Assembly (NCBI GenBank): GCA_049334165.1
Contig: JBEGHD010000016.1
Length of the DNA stretch: 64,000 nt
Reading direction: 5' to 3' (one strand)
Origin: JBEGHD01 sp049334165
GTDB lineage: Bacteria > Bacteroidota > Bacteroidia > Flavobacteriales_D > Sanyastnellaceae
The position numbers were made by a program, and so were the translations under genes. Below are positions 63,761-64,000 of this stretch, in pieces; the stretch's first letter is position 1; each line of letters starts with the position of its first letter. The notes beneath the pieces were generated by a model, which did not search any database, was not told the origin of the DNA, and saw only the letters and a program-made list of their open reading frames with translations.

Positions 63761-64000
63761 TTACTTTTCAACTACTTTTTCTTCTACTACTTTGCCGAAC
63801 ACCAATTGCTCGAGGTATGACTTGGCGTACTTAAAATCGTCTTCCAGGTATTTCTTGTTCTCATCTTCAAAAACTTCAAGTAAGGTGTGTTGATTGTCCT
63901 TGTCGTCCCTAAAGGAGAAAATACCGAGGTATTGTAATTCGTCTTTTTTGTCTTTCTCGATGCTGTATTCAAAACCTTTGATTTGGTCTGCCGTGAAAGT
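63761..64000 (-). CDS. C-terminal part of a protein cut by the window edge
   Basis: The last 79 residues of a minus-strand gene are visible, entering at 64000 and stopping with TAA at 63761-63763. The sequence is lysine- and glutamate-rich and soluble: FTADQIKGFEYSIEKDKKDE at the entry, then YLGIFSFRDDKDNQHTLLE and a C-terminal KVVEEKVVEK repeat. It is not recognised. A frame on the same strand at 63787-63972 is a shadow. Confidence 0.75.
   Translation of the reverse strand, partial: TFTADQIKGFEYSIEKDKKDELQYLGIFSFRDDKDNQHTLLEVFEDENKKYLEDDFKYAKSYLEQLVFGKVVEEKVVEK

Noticed and set aside
1..64000. tRNA, rRNA, riboswitch or transposase genes
   Set aside because: Intergenic gaps were scanned by eye for cloverleaf ends, conserved rRNA segments and DDE-type proteins; none seen. 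A covariance-model search could still find small RNAs.

Overview
The window is a chromosomal stretch from a member of the Bacteroidota, most likely the order Flavobacteriales. Five secreted proteins carry type IX secretion (T9SS) C-terminal sorting domains, both type A ('YPNP...') and type B (gliding-motility-associated). There is a PorP/SprF protein, a DUF2911 protein and a TIGR03643 protein. Start codons generally lack strong Shine-Dalgarno sequences, and several promoters fit the Bacteroidota -7 consensus TAnnTTTG. Genus cannot be read from the sequence. No rRNA or tRNA genes, CRISPR arrays, transposases or prophage genes were seen. The region looks like core chromosome with a few accessory islets.

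Layout. 1-392: a degenerate repeat element. 393-2550: alpha/beta hydrolase and FAD amine oxidase-type enzyme. 2611-6335 (minus): T9SS protein, isopenicillin-N-synthase-like oxygenase, DUF6263-like protein, outer-membrane barrel. 6555-9816: coiled-coil membrane protein, YebC, TerC, membrane-anchored endonuclease/exonuclease/phosphatase. 9964-11023: a split YeeE/YedE transporter pair. 11096-15032: small protein, RecQ, tpiA, prmA. 15136-19602: a 1488-residue secreted protein of unknown function. 19629-26189: class IV aminotransferase, HAD phosphatase, an unrecognised 218-residue protein, thioesterase, VOC protein, histidine kinase, CsaA-like protein, class III aminotransferase. 26298-34760: PqiA-like membrane protein, M43 metalloprotease, a 986-residue T9SS protein, and a TPR/HTH regulator. 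34927-45364: DUF2911, sodium symporter, S41 peptidase, orphan PaaZ, two glycosyltransferases and an LptF/G permease in one overlapping operon. 45611-51698: sugar dehydrogenase, asparaginase, pfkA, gap, N-acetylglucosamine-kinase-like gene, MgsA-like gene. 51699-52221: toxin-antitoxin pair. 52263-58233: YiiX-like hydrolase, PorP/SprF and a 1404-residue T9SS type B protein. 58487-64000: CoA-transferase, SDR, TIGR03643, bestrophin, SanA/YdcF, an unknown membrane protein and a gene cut by the window end.

Working together. Genes 48397-51234 form a tight sugar-phosphate module (pfkA, gap, sugar kinase), and tpiA lies elsewhere in the window. The LptF/G permease and two GT4 glycosyltransferases overlap by 1-4 bases and point to envelope polysaccharide or LPS work. 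PorP/SprF and the giant type B protein overlap by ATGA, as expected for a T9SS surface protein and its attachment or secretion partner.

Most notable observations: (1) a RelE/ParE toxin gene split into two frames exactly at an in-frame A_AAA_AAC heptamer, the geometry of a -1 ribosomal frameshift site; (2) four helically phased TGTCA heptamers, resembling two Pho boxes, upstream of a T9SS protein gene; (3) an MgsA-like protein in which Asp20, Asp71, His98 and Asp101 of E. coli methylglyoxal synthase are all replaced; (4) a terminator-like hairpin inside the signal-peptide codons of the S41 peptidase; (5) the 1488-residue secreted protein with an embedded helix-turn-helix-like stretch.
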